A DNA stretch of 64,000 bases from Geopsychrobacter electrodiphilus DSM 16401 (lineage in GTDB: Bacteria > Desulfobacterota > Desulfuromonadia > Desulfuromonadales > Geopsychrobacteraceae), in the NCBI RefSeq assembly GCF_000384395.1, contig NZ_ARWE01000001.1, forward strand, positions 3,446,501-3,510,500, written 5' to 3'. A program made the position numbers and the translations under genes. The notes under the pieces are model-generated. The model saw only the letters and a program-made list of their open reading frames with translations, was not told where the DNA came from and searched no databases. This document shows, one piece after another, positions 49,486 through 59,929 of the stretch (positions within the stretch are counted from its first letter, which is position 1; each line of letters begins with the position of its first letter).

Positions 49486-50533
49486 GATTTTTCTCCACCA
49501 GTCCCAGCCGCTCGCAAGCGGCATCGACGACACTCAGAATCATCTCTGAATAGCTGAGGCCCGCCGCACGCGCGGCCTTGGGGAAGCAGCTGTTCTGCTC
49601 CGGCCGCGGGAGGACCCCGGGCAACGGATTCACTTCGATGATCTGCGGATGACCCTCACTGTCGAGCCGCACATCGATGCGGCACCAGTCACGGCAACCC
49701 AGGTGGTTAAAAGCCTTACGGCAGAGATCCTCGATCGAACGCCGTAACAACGGTTCGAGGGGAGCGGGACAATGAAAAATCTGGAGCGGGTCATCATCAG
49801 TATCCCAGAGCCACTTGGCCTCGTAGGAATAGATCGGGTTGGCGCCCTCTGGCAGAGTCGAAAAATCGATTTCGACAATCGGCAGTACGCGAACATCTGT
49901 ACCGTTACCGAGCAGGGCGACGGTAAATTCACGCCCGCAGAGGAATTCTTCGACCAGCGCCTGCTGCGCATAATTTTCACGAACGCGCACCAGTTCACGC
50001 TGTAACTCCTGCGGCGTGCGAACCAGCGAGCTGTCGGTAATCCCCTTGCTCGAACCTTCGAGGGGAGGTTTGACCAACAGCGGGTAACTCATATGAGCGG
50101 GGAGCTCGTCAGCGTTGTCGATGAGGACAAAGTCCGGCGTTGCAATGTGGTTGTAGCTGAGAATCTCTTTGGTGCGGTACTTGTCGAGACAGAGCCCGAG
50201 AGTCAGCGGATCACTCCCGGTATAGGGGATTTGCAGCATCTCCAGCAGCGCCGGAATTTGGGATTCACGACTTCCGCCGAAGAGGCCTTCGGACATATTG
50301 AAGACCAGATCCGGTTTTAGTCCTCGAAGTCGTTCGAAGGCGTCGAGGTCGGCATTGACCAACGAAACCTGATGCTGTTGAGCGAGAGCGGAAGCGACCG
50401 CCGCTATGGTCTGTTCATCGTCCCATTCGGCGTAAAGGTCTGATGATGTTTGCTGCGGGTGCAGGGTGCAGGGTGCAGGGAGAGGGTCATCTCCTTCTGC
50501 GCCACGCTGATTAAAAGCGAGTGCAATATTCAT
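49463..50533 (-). CDS. D-Ala-D-Ala ligase-like ATP-grasp protein (first of pair)
   Basis: ATG 50533 after AAAAAGGGG gives 356 aa. Key stretches: 'NMSEGLFGGSRESQIPALLEMLQIPYTGSD' region (about 80-110), 'YPLLVKPPLEGSSKGI', 'LVEEFLCGREFTVALL' and 'IIEVNPLPGVLPRPEQ'. Same fold as the next gene. Compared with its paralogue it has an extra loop at about 14-30 encoded partly by three copies of a 7-bp repeat (21 bp, so in frame). Its ribosome-binding site is buried in a predicted leader helix. It heads the five-gene operon. Substrates unknown. Confidence 0.88.
   Translation of the reverse strand: MNIALAFNQRGAEGDDPLPAPCTLHPQQTSSDLYAEWDDEQTIAAVASALAQQHQVSLVNADLDAFERLRGLKPDLVFNMSEGLFGGSRESQIPALLEMLQIPYTGSDPLTLGLCLDKYRTKEILSYNHIATPDFVLIDNADELPAHMSYPLLVKPPLEGSSKGITDSSLVRTPQELQRELVRVRENYAQQALVEEFLCGREFTVALLGNGTDVRVLPIVEIDFSTLPEGANPIYSYEAKWLWDTDDDPLQIFHCPAPLEPLLRRSIEDLCRKAFNHLGCRDWCRIDVRLDSEGHPQIIEVNPLPGVLPRPEQNSCFPKAARAAGLSYSEMILSVVDAACERLGLVEKNHAHRRLL
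50457..50480. repeat. Heptamer repeat GGGTGCA x3 inside a coding region
   Basis: Three and three-sevenths copies of GGGTGCA lie in the 5' part of the first ATP-grasp gene, coding on the minus strand for 'PAPCTLHP'. Three units are 21 bp and keep the frame; a gain or loss of one unit would shift it. Confidence 0.75.
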
Positions 50534-50538
50534 GGTCA

Positions 50539-50635
50539 ACCCCTTTTTAAGTAAAACAAGCCACTACAAAATCTACCCTTGCGGGGTGCATTCCTCTTGG
50601 CGCGAAGCGCCTGACGTCTGTGGCTAAAAAGGGGT
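50539..50635 (-). promoter_or_regulatory. Structured leader that sequesters the ribosome-binding site (candidate riboswitch/thermosensor)
   Basis: Read on the minus strand, ACCCCTTTTT (50635-50626) is perfectly complementary to AAAAAGGGGT (50548-50539), which contains the Shine-Dalgarno of the first ATP-grasp gene. Stacked directly on it on one side, AGCCAC (50625-50620) pairs with GTGGCT (50564-50559). Enclosed are two hairpins: GGCGC-TTC-GCGCC (50611-50599) and ACCC-CGCAA-GGGT (50587-50575). This makes a branched junction closed by a 10+6 bp stem. It does not match any riboswitch consensus I can recall. Confidence 0.6.
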
Positions 50636-50691
50636 CTCTTTTGTCGCTTGGTCGTTGCGCGCTCCGTAGCCGGATATGCCTATTTCGCGCA

Positions 50692-50720
50692 CTAATACTC
50701 CCGCTAAATATACTTGTCAA
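50692..50720 (-). promoter_or_regulatory. Sigma70-type promoter of the KamA/ATP-grasp operon
   Basis: Minus strand TTGACA (50715-50720) is a perfect -35, followed after exactly 17 nt by TATTAG (50692-50697) as -10. Transcription would start near 50685, leaving a leader of about 150 nt that contains the structured element. Confidence 0.6.
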
Positions 50721-51239
50721 CTAAATAAAAAAAAGCCCCCATTCACCCATTTCAACTACCTGAAATCTTAACAGAAAAGTTAAGGGTGGCTAGTTTAAAT
50801 CCAGAATAAAAAAGGTCGGATTTTTCATAAAAAAATTTGCCGTGGGCCAAACAGAAACTGGGTTCCGTTTTACTAACTCCGAAAAATGAAATAAACCGCA
50901 CCCAGCAGACAGAATGCCGCCTGCTCAAAAACCCTTCCGGCTCAATTCGCGAGAAAAAGCACAGCAGCTCACCGAGCCGTTTCAAGGCCTCATCGATGCG
51001 CAGTCCCAGTGCCAATCGGGCACCGGTGTTTTTGCCGGCTGCCTATTTTTTAGATAGCTTCGACTACACGATCGGAGCTACTTTCATGGTTTAGATTCTG
51101 AGGGAATTCTCGGAGCACCAGCAGACGCCCCTTGGCACACTGGTGCACAACGACCTCTGTTTCTCAGGCGACGGTCAAAAGCCTGCCTGAGGTTGCTAAA
51201 ACGCCCGACAAACCCGTCCCTTTCAGACCGGACCTGCAT
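50721..51239. other. Intergenic region without a supported gene
   Basis: About 520 bp between the divergent KamA operon promoter and the EamA gene. It is more A/T-rich than its surroundings between 50720 and 50900. Short frames on both strands (50752-51015 minus, 50837-51094 plus) have no ribosome-binding site or recognisable domain. No repeat or mobile element ends were found. Confidence 0.4.
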
Positions 51240-52145
51240 ATGCTTAATGTCATCTTCTACTGCGCTACCGTCCTGATCTGGGGCTCCACCTGGCTGGCGA
51301 TCAAATTTCAGCTCGGCACTATCGCGCCAGTGGTCTCAATCTGCTGGCGCTTCGGGCTTGCTTCGCTGCTGCTGCTCGGCTTTTGCCTGCTGCGCCGCCT
51401 GCCGCTGCGTTTCTCGGCGCAGGATCAGCTGTTTATTGCACTGCAAGGGATCTCGCTGTTCGCTCTCAACTATCTGTGCTTTTATCTGGCCGAACTGCAG
51501 ATTACCAGTGGCCTGGCGGCGGTGGTCTTTTCAACCATCGTGGTGATGAACATCGTCAACGGCAGGATATTTCTCAGCACCCCGCTCGAATGGCGGGTGC
51601 TGCTGGGAGGAGGTTTCGGCCTCTGCGGGCTGGGACTGCTCTTCTGGCCGGAGCTGGTCGCGGTTCATTTCAGCGGGGCGGTGGTCAGCGGCCTGCTGCT
51701 CAGCATCGCCGCGACCTATCTCGCATCCCTCGGCAATATCCTCTCGGCGCGCAACCAGCGTGCCGGGCTACCAGTGATCCAGACCAACGCCTGGGGGATG
51801 AGCTACGGCACCCTCTGCATGCTGGCGGTGGCCCTGGCCAGCGGTGCCCCCTTGCAGATCGACACCAGCCCCGCCTACCTGCTCTCGCTGGCCTACCTGG
51901 CGATCTTCGGTTCAGTCATCGCCTTCGGCTGCTACCTCAGTCTCATCGGCCGCATCGGCGCCGGTCGGGCCGCCTACTCGACCCTGCTCTTCCCGCTGGT
52001 AGCGCTACTGCTTTCAACCATCTGGGAGGGATACCGCTGGACCCCGGCGGCCATAGGTGGCGTACTGCTGATCGCCGGGGGAAACTGGCTGGCCCTGCTC
52101 AAGAAACCACTCGCGGTTCCCGTCGGCAACACGCAAAGATCCTGA
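51240..52145 (+). CDS. EamA/DMT family transporter
   Basis: ATG 51240 gives 301 aa with ten membrane helices in two EamA repeats, starting 'MLNVIFYCATVLIWGSTWLAIKFQLG' as in the YdcZ/RhaT-like DMT superfamily. The longer frame to 51132 adds a polar, unlikely N-terminus; neither start has a strong ribosome-binding site. Members export amino acids or metabolites. Substrate unknown. It converges on the lpd gene with 6 bp between. Confidence 0.87.
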   Translation: MLNVIFYCATVLIWGSTWLAIKFQLGTIAPVVSICWRFGLASLLLLGFCLLRRLPLRFSAQDQLFIALQGISLFALNYLCFYLAELQITSGLAAVVFSTIVVMNIVNGRIFLSTPLEWRVLLGGGFGLCGLGLLFWPELVAVHFSGAVVSGLLLSIAATYLASLGNILSARNQRAGLPVIQTNAWGMSYGTLCMLAVALASGAPLQIDTSPAYLLSLAYLAIFGSVIAFGCYLSLIGRIGAGRAAYSTLLFPLVALLLSTIWEGYRWTPAAIGGVLLIAGGNWLALLKKPLAVPVGNTQRS

Positions 52146-52151
52146 AGCAGA

Positions 52152-53546
52152 TTAAGCCTTAAACAACATCTGCGCCGCCTCGAAAATTGTCTCTGACAGG
52201 GTCGGATGAGGGTGGATGCTGCTGCGCAGATCCTCTCCCGTCGCCGCCATCTCCAGCGCCAGCACCGCTTCAGCAATCAATTCCCCAGCCCCGGGACCCG
52301 CCAGCCCCACGCCGAGCAGCCGATCATTTTCAGCATCAACTATCAACTTAGTGATGCCGTCGTCACGCCCCAGGGTCAACGTCCTGCCGTTACTGCGCCA
52401 GGGGAGCTTGGCGGTCTTGACCTTAAGCTTCTGTTCACGCGCGGCGGTCTCGGTCAGACCGCACCAGGCAATTTCGGGATCGGTGAAGACCACCGCCGGG
52501 ATGGCGCGCGGGTCAAAGACCGCCTTGCGCCCGGCCGCAACCGCTGCGGCTACATGCGCTTCGGCATAGGCCTTGTGGGCGAGCATCGGTTCCCCGGCCA
52601 GATCGCCGATGGCAAAAATGTGCGGTACTGCGGTGCGCTGCTGGCCATCGACCTCGACAAAACCTTTATCTGAAACCTTGACAGCAGTATTTTCCAGCCC
52701 CAGATTTTCATGGTTGGGTCGCCGACCGATAGCAATCAGCACCTTGTCGAAGCGTTTGCTGCTGCTCTCCCCTTTTTGAGTTTCAAAGGTAACAGTCACG
52801 CCATTCTTCTGTACCTTAAGCTCGGCGACCTTGGTGTTCAGCAGCATCTGCTCAAACTTCTTGTCGAGCCGCCGCTTGAGCACCGAAACCAGATCGCGGT
52901 CACAACCCGGCAACAACCCAGAGGTCATCTCGACCACCGAAACCTTGCTCCCCAGCGCCGCATAGGCCGAGCCGAGTTCTAGTCCAATATAGCCGCCACC
53001 GACCACCAGCAGCGTTTTCGGCACATCCTCCAGCTCAAGCGCGCCGCTCGAATCGATAATCCGCTTGCCGGTCTCCACCCCCGGCAGCATCACCGGCCGC
53101 GACCCGGTGGCGAGGATCGCCTGTTCGAAGGCAAGTTCGCTCTCTTCCCCTGCGCTGGTTGTCACCACCAGGGTTTGCTGATCCTTGAAGCGCGCCGTAC
53201 CGCGCACATAGCTGAGCTTCAGCTTGGTAGCTTTACCGCCCAGACCACCGGTCAGGGTTTCGATCACACCGTTTTTCCAGGCGCGGATCTTGTCGATATC
53301 GAGCTGTGGATTGCCGAACGTCACCCCGATCGCCGCTGATTCTTCGGCCTCGGTCACCAGCTTGGCGACGTGCAGCAGCGCCTTTGAGGGAATGCAGCCG
53401 CGGTAAAGACAGACCCCGCCGGGGTTGATTTCGGGATCGATCAGGGTAACTTCAAGGCCAAGTTCGGCGGCACGAAAGGCGGCGGAATAGCCACCGGGTC
53501 CGGCGCCGATGACGACCAGTTGGGATTTTTGGGGGAGAGTACTCAT
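52152..53546 (-). CDS. lpdA: Dihydrolipoyl dehydrogenase (E3)
   Basis: A 464-aa flavoprotein that reoxidises dihydrolipoamide with NAD+ in the pyruvate dehydrogenase complex. FAD site 'VVIGAGPGGYSAAFRAAELG', the redox disulfide in 'GVCLYRGCIPSK', the NAD site 'LLVVGGGYIGLELGSAYAALG', 'FAIGDLAGEPMLAHKA' and the C-terminal 'SIHPHPTLSETI' with the catalytic His-Glu pair are all present. It lies 341 bp downstream of aceF on the same strand, separated by a heptamer array. Confidence 0.95.
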   Translation of the reverse strand: MSTLPQKSQLVVIGAGPGGYSAAFRAAELGLEVTLIDPEINPGGVCLYRGCIPSKALLHVAKLVTEAEESAAIGVTFGNPQLDIDKIRAWKNGVIETLTGGLGGKATKLKLSYVRGTARFKDQQTLVVTTSAGEESELAFEQAILATGSRPVMLPGVETGKRIIDSSGALELEDVPKTLLVVGGGYIGLELGSAYAALGSKVSVVEMTSGLLPGCDRDLVSVLKRRLDKKFEQMLLNTKVAELKVQKNGVTVTFETQKGESSSKRFDKVLIAIGRRPNHENLGLENTAVKVSDKGFVEVDGQQRTAVPHIFAIGDLAGEPMLAHKAYAEAHVAAAVAAGRKAVFDPRAIPAVVFTDPEIAWCGLTETAAREQKLKVKTAKLPWRSNGRTLTLGRDDGITKLIVDAENDRLLGVGLAGPGAGELIAEAVLALEMAATGEDLRSSIHPHPTLSETIFEAAQMLFKA

Positions 53547-53805
53547 AATGCATCAGCCTTTCGACTATTTTTTAAAAGTCACGGCAAAGATCGTCGGGTT
53601 TCGCCCCGACAGGCGCCCAAGCTTTTGTCCGCCCAAAAGTTTGGATCAAAATGCGCCCCGACCTCCTTGCCGCCCACAGCGGTTCCCTCCACTCCACGCC
53701 GCTTTTGAGCTCACTCGAAAACTCGCCTGCGGCTCAGACATCCTCGCTCGAATTCCTCAAAATCTCTATTTCGCTCCGGCGGCGTCACGCGGGGAAGGTT
53801 GGCCG
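53547..53805. other. lpdA upstream region
   Basis: The gap between aceF and lpdA is 341 bp in total. This part holds no supported gene. With the array next to it, it separates lpdA from aceF and may carry a separate lpdA promoter, but none was clear. Confidence 0.3.
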
Positions 53806-53882
53806 CACCTCACACCTCACACCTCACACCTCACACCTCACACCTCACACCTCACACCTCACACCTCACACCTCACACCTCC
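53806..53882. repeat. Tandem heptamer array (CTCACAC)11
   Basis: About 77 bp of near-perfect 7-bp units CTCACAC (GTGTGAG on the minus, coding-sense strand) begins 5 bp after the aceF stop codon. The same unit is seen at 37741-37766. It is a simple tandem repeat without spacers. Copy number is likely to vary between strains. Confidence 0.92.
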
Positions 53883-53887
53883 TGATG

Positions 53888-55243
53888 TCACATCACCAGA
53901 TACAGCGGATTTTCCAGCGCACGACAGATCCAGCGCAAAAACCGCGCCCCGTCGGCGCCGTCGATCACCCGATGATCATAGGTCAGCGATAGCGGCATCA
54001 CCAGCTGCGGCTCGAATTCGGTGCCGTTCCAGACCGGCTGCATCCCGGCTTCGGAGACTCCCAGTATGGCGACCTGCGGTGCGTAGACAATCGGCGTGAA
54101 GGCAGTGCCGCCGATGCCGCCCAGGTTGCTGATGGTGAAGGTGCCACCTTCCATCTCTGCCGGGGTGAGGCGTCGTTCGCGGGTGCGGCCGGCAAGCTCA
54201 TTGAGCTCGCCGGCGATCGTCTCCACCCCTTTTTTGTCGACCTCGCGGATGACCGGCACCAGCAGACCGTTGGGGGTATCGACCGCTACACCGATATTGA
54301 TGTAGTGCAGCATCACCAGCTCACGGCTGGCCAGATCGAGGGCGCTGTTAAACTGCGGAAAAACCTTCAACGCCGCCGCGCAGACCCTGGCCAGAAAAGC
54401 GGTCATGGTCAGTTTGGTTTCGGGCGTGGCCTTCAGGTTAAACTCCTTGCGAAACGCCTCGACCTTGCCGATTTGTGCCTTGTCGTACTGGGTGACCATC
54501 GGGATGGTCGACCAGGCGTAACTCATGGCATCGGCCGTCAGCTCACGCACCTTCGACATCGGTTCACGGCTGCTGGTGCCGAAACGGCTGAAATCCGGGA
54601 GTGGACGCTGGGCATGCAACCCGGGAAATTCTGAGACATGAATCCCGCCGCCAGTCACGCGCCGCATGGTCTCCTGCACAAAACTGCGCACATCTTCGGC
54701 ACTGATTCGACCGGCGGGGCCTGTCCCCTGAACCTGATAAATGTCGACTCCGAGCTCGCGCGCCTGCCGCCGCACCGATGGCGCTGCCGGTGCCACCCGG
54801 TCATCACGCCGCACCGGAGTCAAATCAAGGGGACGCCTGACCTCGTCTTGTACCATTTCCACCGGCGCAGGCGCTGGATCCTGGCGCGCAGACGATTTTT
54901 CTGCGCCAACAACCGTCGCGTCCGCGGCTTGATTCTCTGTCGGTGTCTGTACTTTTTTATCCCGGCCATCCTCACCCCCTGCATCCTGGCTAGTTTCAGT
55001 TCGGCCCATACTCTCGAGCAGCATAATCACCGCCCCGATCTTGACCGAGTCCCCTTCCGCCACGCGGATTTCACTGATGGTTCCGGCCTCAGGCGTCGGG
55101 ATTGCCACCACCGCCTTGTCGGTCTCCAGCTCCAGCACGGTCTGGTCGGCCTCGACCCTGTCACCCACCGCCACCATCAACGCCACCACTGTGCCGGATT
55201 TCACTCCTTCGGCGACCTCAGGTATTTTAATTTCGACTTTCAT
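53888..55243 (-). CDS. aceF: Pyruvate dehydrogenase E2, dihydrolipoamide acetyltransferase
   Basis: A 451-aa E2 with one N-terminal lipoyl domain (lipoyl Lys43 in 'ELETDKAVVAIP'), an Ala/Pro/Glu linker, a peripheral-subunit-binding domain (about 150-190: 'APSVRRQARELGVDIYQVQGTGPAGRISAEDV') and the catalytic domain (about 215-451) with 'LSLTYDHRVIDGADGARFL' near the end (catalytic His and Asp). It transfers the acetyl group to CoA and forms the core of the complex. It follows aceE after 45 bp that include a REP-like element. Confidence 0.95.
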   Translation of the reverse strand: MKVEIKIPEVAEGVKSGTVVALMVAVGDRVEADQTVLELETDKAVVAIPTPEAGTISEIRVAEGDSVKIGAVIMLLESMGRTETSQDAGGEDGRDKKVQTPTENQAADATVVGAEKSSARQDPAPAPVEMVQDEVRRPLDLTPVRRDDRVAPAAPSVRRQARELGVDIYQVQGTGPAGRISAEDVRSFVQETMRRVTGGGIHVSEFPGLHAQRPLPDFSRFGTSSREPMSKVRELTADAMSYAWSTIPMVTQYDKAQIGKVEAFRKEFNLKATPETKLTMTAFLARVCAAALKVFPQFNSALDLASRELVMLHYINIGVAVDTPNGLLVPVIREVDKKGVETIAGELNELAGRTRERRLTPAEMEGGTFTISNLGGIGGTAFTPIVYAPQVAILGVSEAGMQPVWNGTEFEPQLVMPLSLTYDHRVIDGADGARFLRWICRALENPLYLVM

Positions 55244-55259
55244 AGCTATCCTTTTAAAA

Positions 55260-55288
55260 GGGGGACAGGCACCTGCAGAGCCAGTCCC

Positions 55289-55289
<1 letters not shown>
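55260..55289 (-). repeat. REP-like palindrome between aceE and aceF
   Basis: Minus-strand GGGGACTGGCTCTGCAGG...CCTGTCCCC overlaps the aceE stop codon (TAG followed by GGGACTGG) and ends about 20 bp before aceF. GGGGAC/GTCCCC are the terminal arms with an inner AGGTGCCT/CTGCAGAG-type pairing. Two further copies lie at 59809-59866. Such elements in this group are REP-type and can act as mRNA-stabilising hairpins. Confidence 0.75.
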
Positions 55290-57976
<2,687 letters not shown>

Positions 57977-58090
57977 AACCTGTGACTCCTTTTCTAAAGC
58001 GAAAAAGTACAGATAGCTGACAAAAATTGTTGCCTTTTATTTATAACAGATTTATCAGGTTAAGCGGCAGGGGGTAGAAGAAAACAGACA

Positions 58091-58126
58091 AATCGGCCCA
58101 ACTGCTTTTAAGCAGTTGGGCCGATT
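58091..58126 (-). terminator. Terminator after the NapC/ImcH-like cytochrome gene
   Basis: A 17-bp perfect inverted repeat (AATCGGCCCAACTGCTT and its complement, 2-nt centre) followed on the minus strand by TTGTCTGTTTTCTTC. It lies 88 bp after the cytochrome stop and before aceE. Confidence 0.8.
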
Positions 58127-58213
58127 AAGTGAAATCAGGTGAGAAGAGATCCGTGGAGAAAAAACGTTGCGTTGTCCGGTTGAAATCTTAAGCTCTTTTT
58201 TAAGAGTTCGGGG

Positions 58214-59662
58214 TTACCCTCCGCGGAGCGTTTGGAGAATCTTGGGATTTTCCTGATCCTCTGCCAGTACAGCATGGCAGGTGGTGCAGTCAGAGGGGAT
58301 GACCTCGCCCTGGGCACTTTCATGGGAGCCATCATGGCAACGGAAACAACCAAGGTCAAAATCTTTGCCATGGCCAATATCGTTAACGTAGGTGCCCCAC
58401 TCAAGGTTCATGTCAGGAAAGACATTCTTCGCATAAGCATTTTTAGCCCCGGCAATCGACTTGTCCAGCTTCGCTTGATCGATAGCGGGATAGTGTTCTC
58501 GGTACCAGCCACGCAGATAGGTTTCAATCCCGATCATGGCTGCAGCCTGGCTGGGAAATTTCTGGTTAATGGCTTTCAATGACTGCTGCTTGATAAAGGG
58601 GAGACTTCTGTCGATTGCCTCTATGGTGATCTCCTCATTGATCGCAGCGTCAGCCAGGCGGTAGATGTGCGTCGGCCGGTTGTGACAATCAATGCAATCC
58701 ATGGCGCGGTCTTCCAATTTATCCCCTGCTTTCTTAATAAGAGCGGCAGCATCTTCGCTGCGGAAGATGACGGTGGACCCATCTGCCTTGGTGAGAGTGA
58801 CTTCGGGAATAATCATGCGCTTAGAATCAGCTTTGTAGTGGATGCCGTTTTCTTTAGCCACATGCCAGTGGATGCCATTGGGTTTGTCGGTACCGCTTCC
58901 GGCTGAACCGATCTTGATCAGCATGACGGTCTGCAGATGGGTGTTCTCTTTATCCTCTGCATACTTGTCGATAACTCTCAATTTGTCCCCTTGAAATTTA
59001 TCGGGCCGGTGGCATTTTTCGCAGGTCTCACTGGCGGGGCGCAAACCATGGACCGGAGTAGGGATTGGCCTGGGGTAAGTATTGAGAGCAACCGCAAAAA
59101 CTTGGCGAATCCCTGAAATTTTTGATTTGGCAAACCAGGTGGCACCGGAGCCGATATGACATTCCACGCAATTGACCTTGGAGTGAGGGGAATTCTGGTA
59201 GGCCGTATATTCCGGGTCCATCACCGTATGGCAGAATTGGCCACAGAAGCTGTTTGATTCCAGATAATGGTAGCCGCTATAACCCAAAAGTCCGAAAACA
59301 ACAAAGTTAACGCTGGTCAGCAGCACCGCCAGAAAGATCAGTTTACGCACCCTGTTAAAGCGCGTTTCGTCAGCAAAGTGTCCCTGCAGATAATCCAGCG
59401 TGAAGAGACGAACATCCTCCTTCCCCTTCAGAAAAAACAGCCCGACGAAGACCATGACCAACCCCCCAATAAACGCCGGGCCGATGACCATATACACGAA
59501 AGCACCAAGGTAGGGGTTTTTGATATGAACCCAGGCGTCGAAAATTATCAGGCAGAGTAGAAAGGGAAAGGTCAGGGTGGTGATCATTGCCCCGACTAAT
59601 GATACCCGGCTTCTCGCGATCCCGTGAAAAAATGAGAGGATGATGCCTTTAAGGTCGCCCAT
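58214..59662 (-). CDS. NapC/NirT-family multihaem c-type cytochrome, ImcH-like
   Basis: A 482-aa inner-membrane cytochrome. Three N-terminal membrane helices (about 20-42, 55-78, 107-127) precede a periplasmic domain with six haem motifs: C140-x3-C-H ('CGQFCHTVM', one residue longer than normal), CVECH, CEKCH, CIDCH, CFRCH and CTTCH. The CX3CH followed by an x-V-M is the usual first NapC/NrfH-type haem in some Geobacter proteins. Size, membrane count and motif order resemble ImcH, the quinol oxidase needed for high-potential extracellular electron acceptors. The ImcH assignment is a family resemblance only; a nitrate/nitrite-linked NapC role is the alternative. Terminates at the hairpin at 58091. 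Confidence 0.82.
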   Translation of the reverse strand: MGDLKGIILSFFHGIARSRVSLVGAMITTLTFPFLLCLIIFDAWVHIKNPYLGAFVYMVIGPAFIGGLVMVFVGLFFLKGKEDVRLFTLDYLQGHFADETRFNRVRKLIFLAVLLTSVNFVVFGLLGYSGYHYLESNSFCGQFCHTVMDPEYTAYQNSPHSKVNCVECHIGSGATWFAKSKISGIRQVFAVALNTYPRPIPTPVHGLRPASETCEKCHRPDKFQGDKLRVIDKYAEDKENTHLQTVMLIKIGSAGSGTDKPNGIHWHVAKENGIHYKADSKRMIIPEVTLTKADGSTVIFRSEDAAALIKKAGDKLEDRAMDCIDCHNRPTHIYRLADAAINEEITIEAIDRSLPFIKQQSLKAINQKFPSQAAAMIGIETYLRGWYREHYPAIDQAKLDKSIAGAKNAYAKNVFPDMNLEWGTYVNDIGHGKDFDLGCFRCHDGSHESAQGEVIPSDCTTCHAVLAEDQENPKILQTLRGG

Positions 59663-59808
59663 GGATCGAACTCCTGTCGTGTTACAAGCAAAATTTAACT
59701 GTCAATTTAAAAAATGGACATGTCTGTTTTCTGGATGGCTATGAGTATGACACTTCACCTTTGGAATAACAGGGATATTTTGAAAAATTTAACATCTGAG
59801 CATCTAAA

Positions 59809-59866
59809 GGGGGACAGGCACCTGCGGGAGCCGCTAAGGGGACAGGCACCTGCGGAGCCAGTCCCC
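59809..59866 (+). repeat. REP-like element, one partial and one full copy
   Basis: GGGGACAGGCACCTGCGGGAGCC (59809-59831, partial) and GGGGACAGGCACCTGCGG...CCAGTCCCC (59838-59866, full) stand in tandem. The second is the same palindrome as 55260-55289 in reversed orientation. It lies in the gap between the cytochrome and the CopD-type gene. Confidence 0.78.
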
Positions 59867-59929
59867 GAACACGCCCAAGCTGGTATAGAGCACCTTTTAT
59901 CCTGCATCGTGAAAGGTCCTGCGAGTCAC

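Noticed and set aside
50752-51094. Short frames on both strands in the KamA-EamA gap
   Set aside because: No ribosome-binding site, no known motif, and unusual composition; possibly remnants, but not supportable as genes.
53806-53882. Heptamer array as a CRISPR
   Set aside because: Units are only 7 bp with no spacers and no cas genes nearby; it is a simple tandem repeat.
53509-54099. Plus-strand frame reading through the heptamer array
   Set aside because: The translated repeat and surrounding sequence have no ribosome-binding site or domain, and it overlaps aceF and lpdA antisense.
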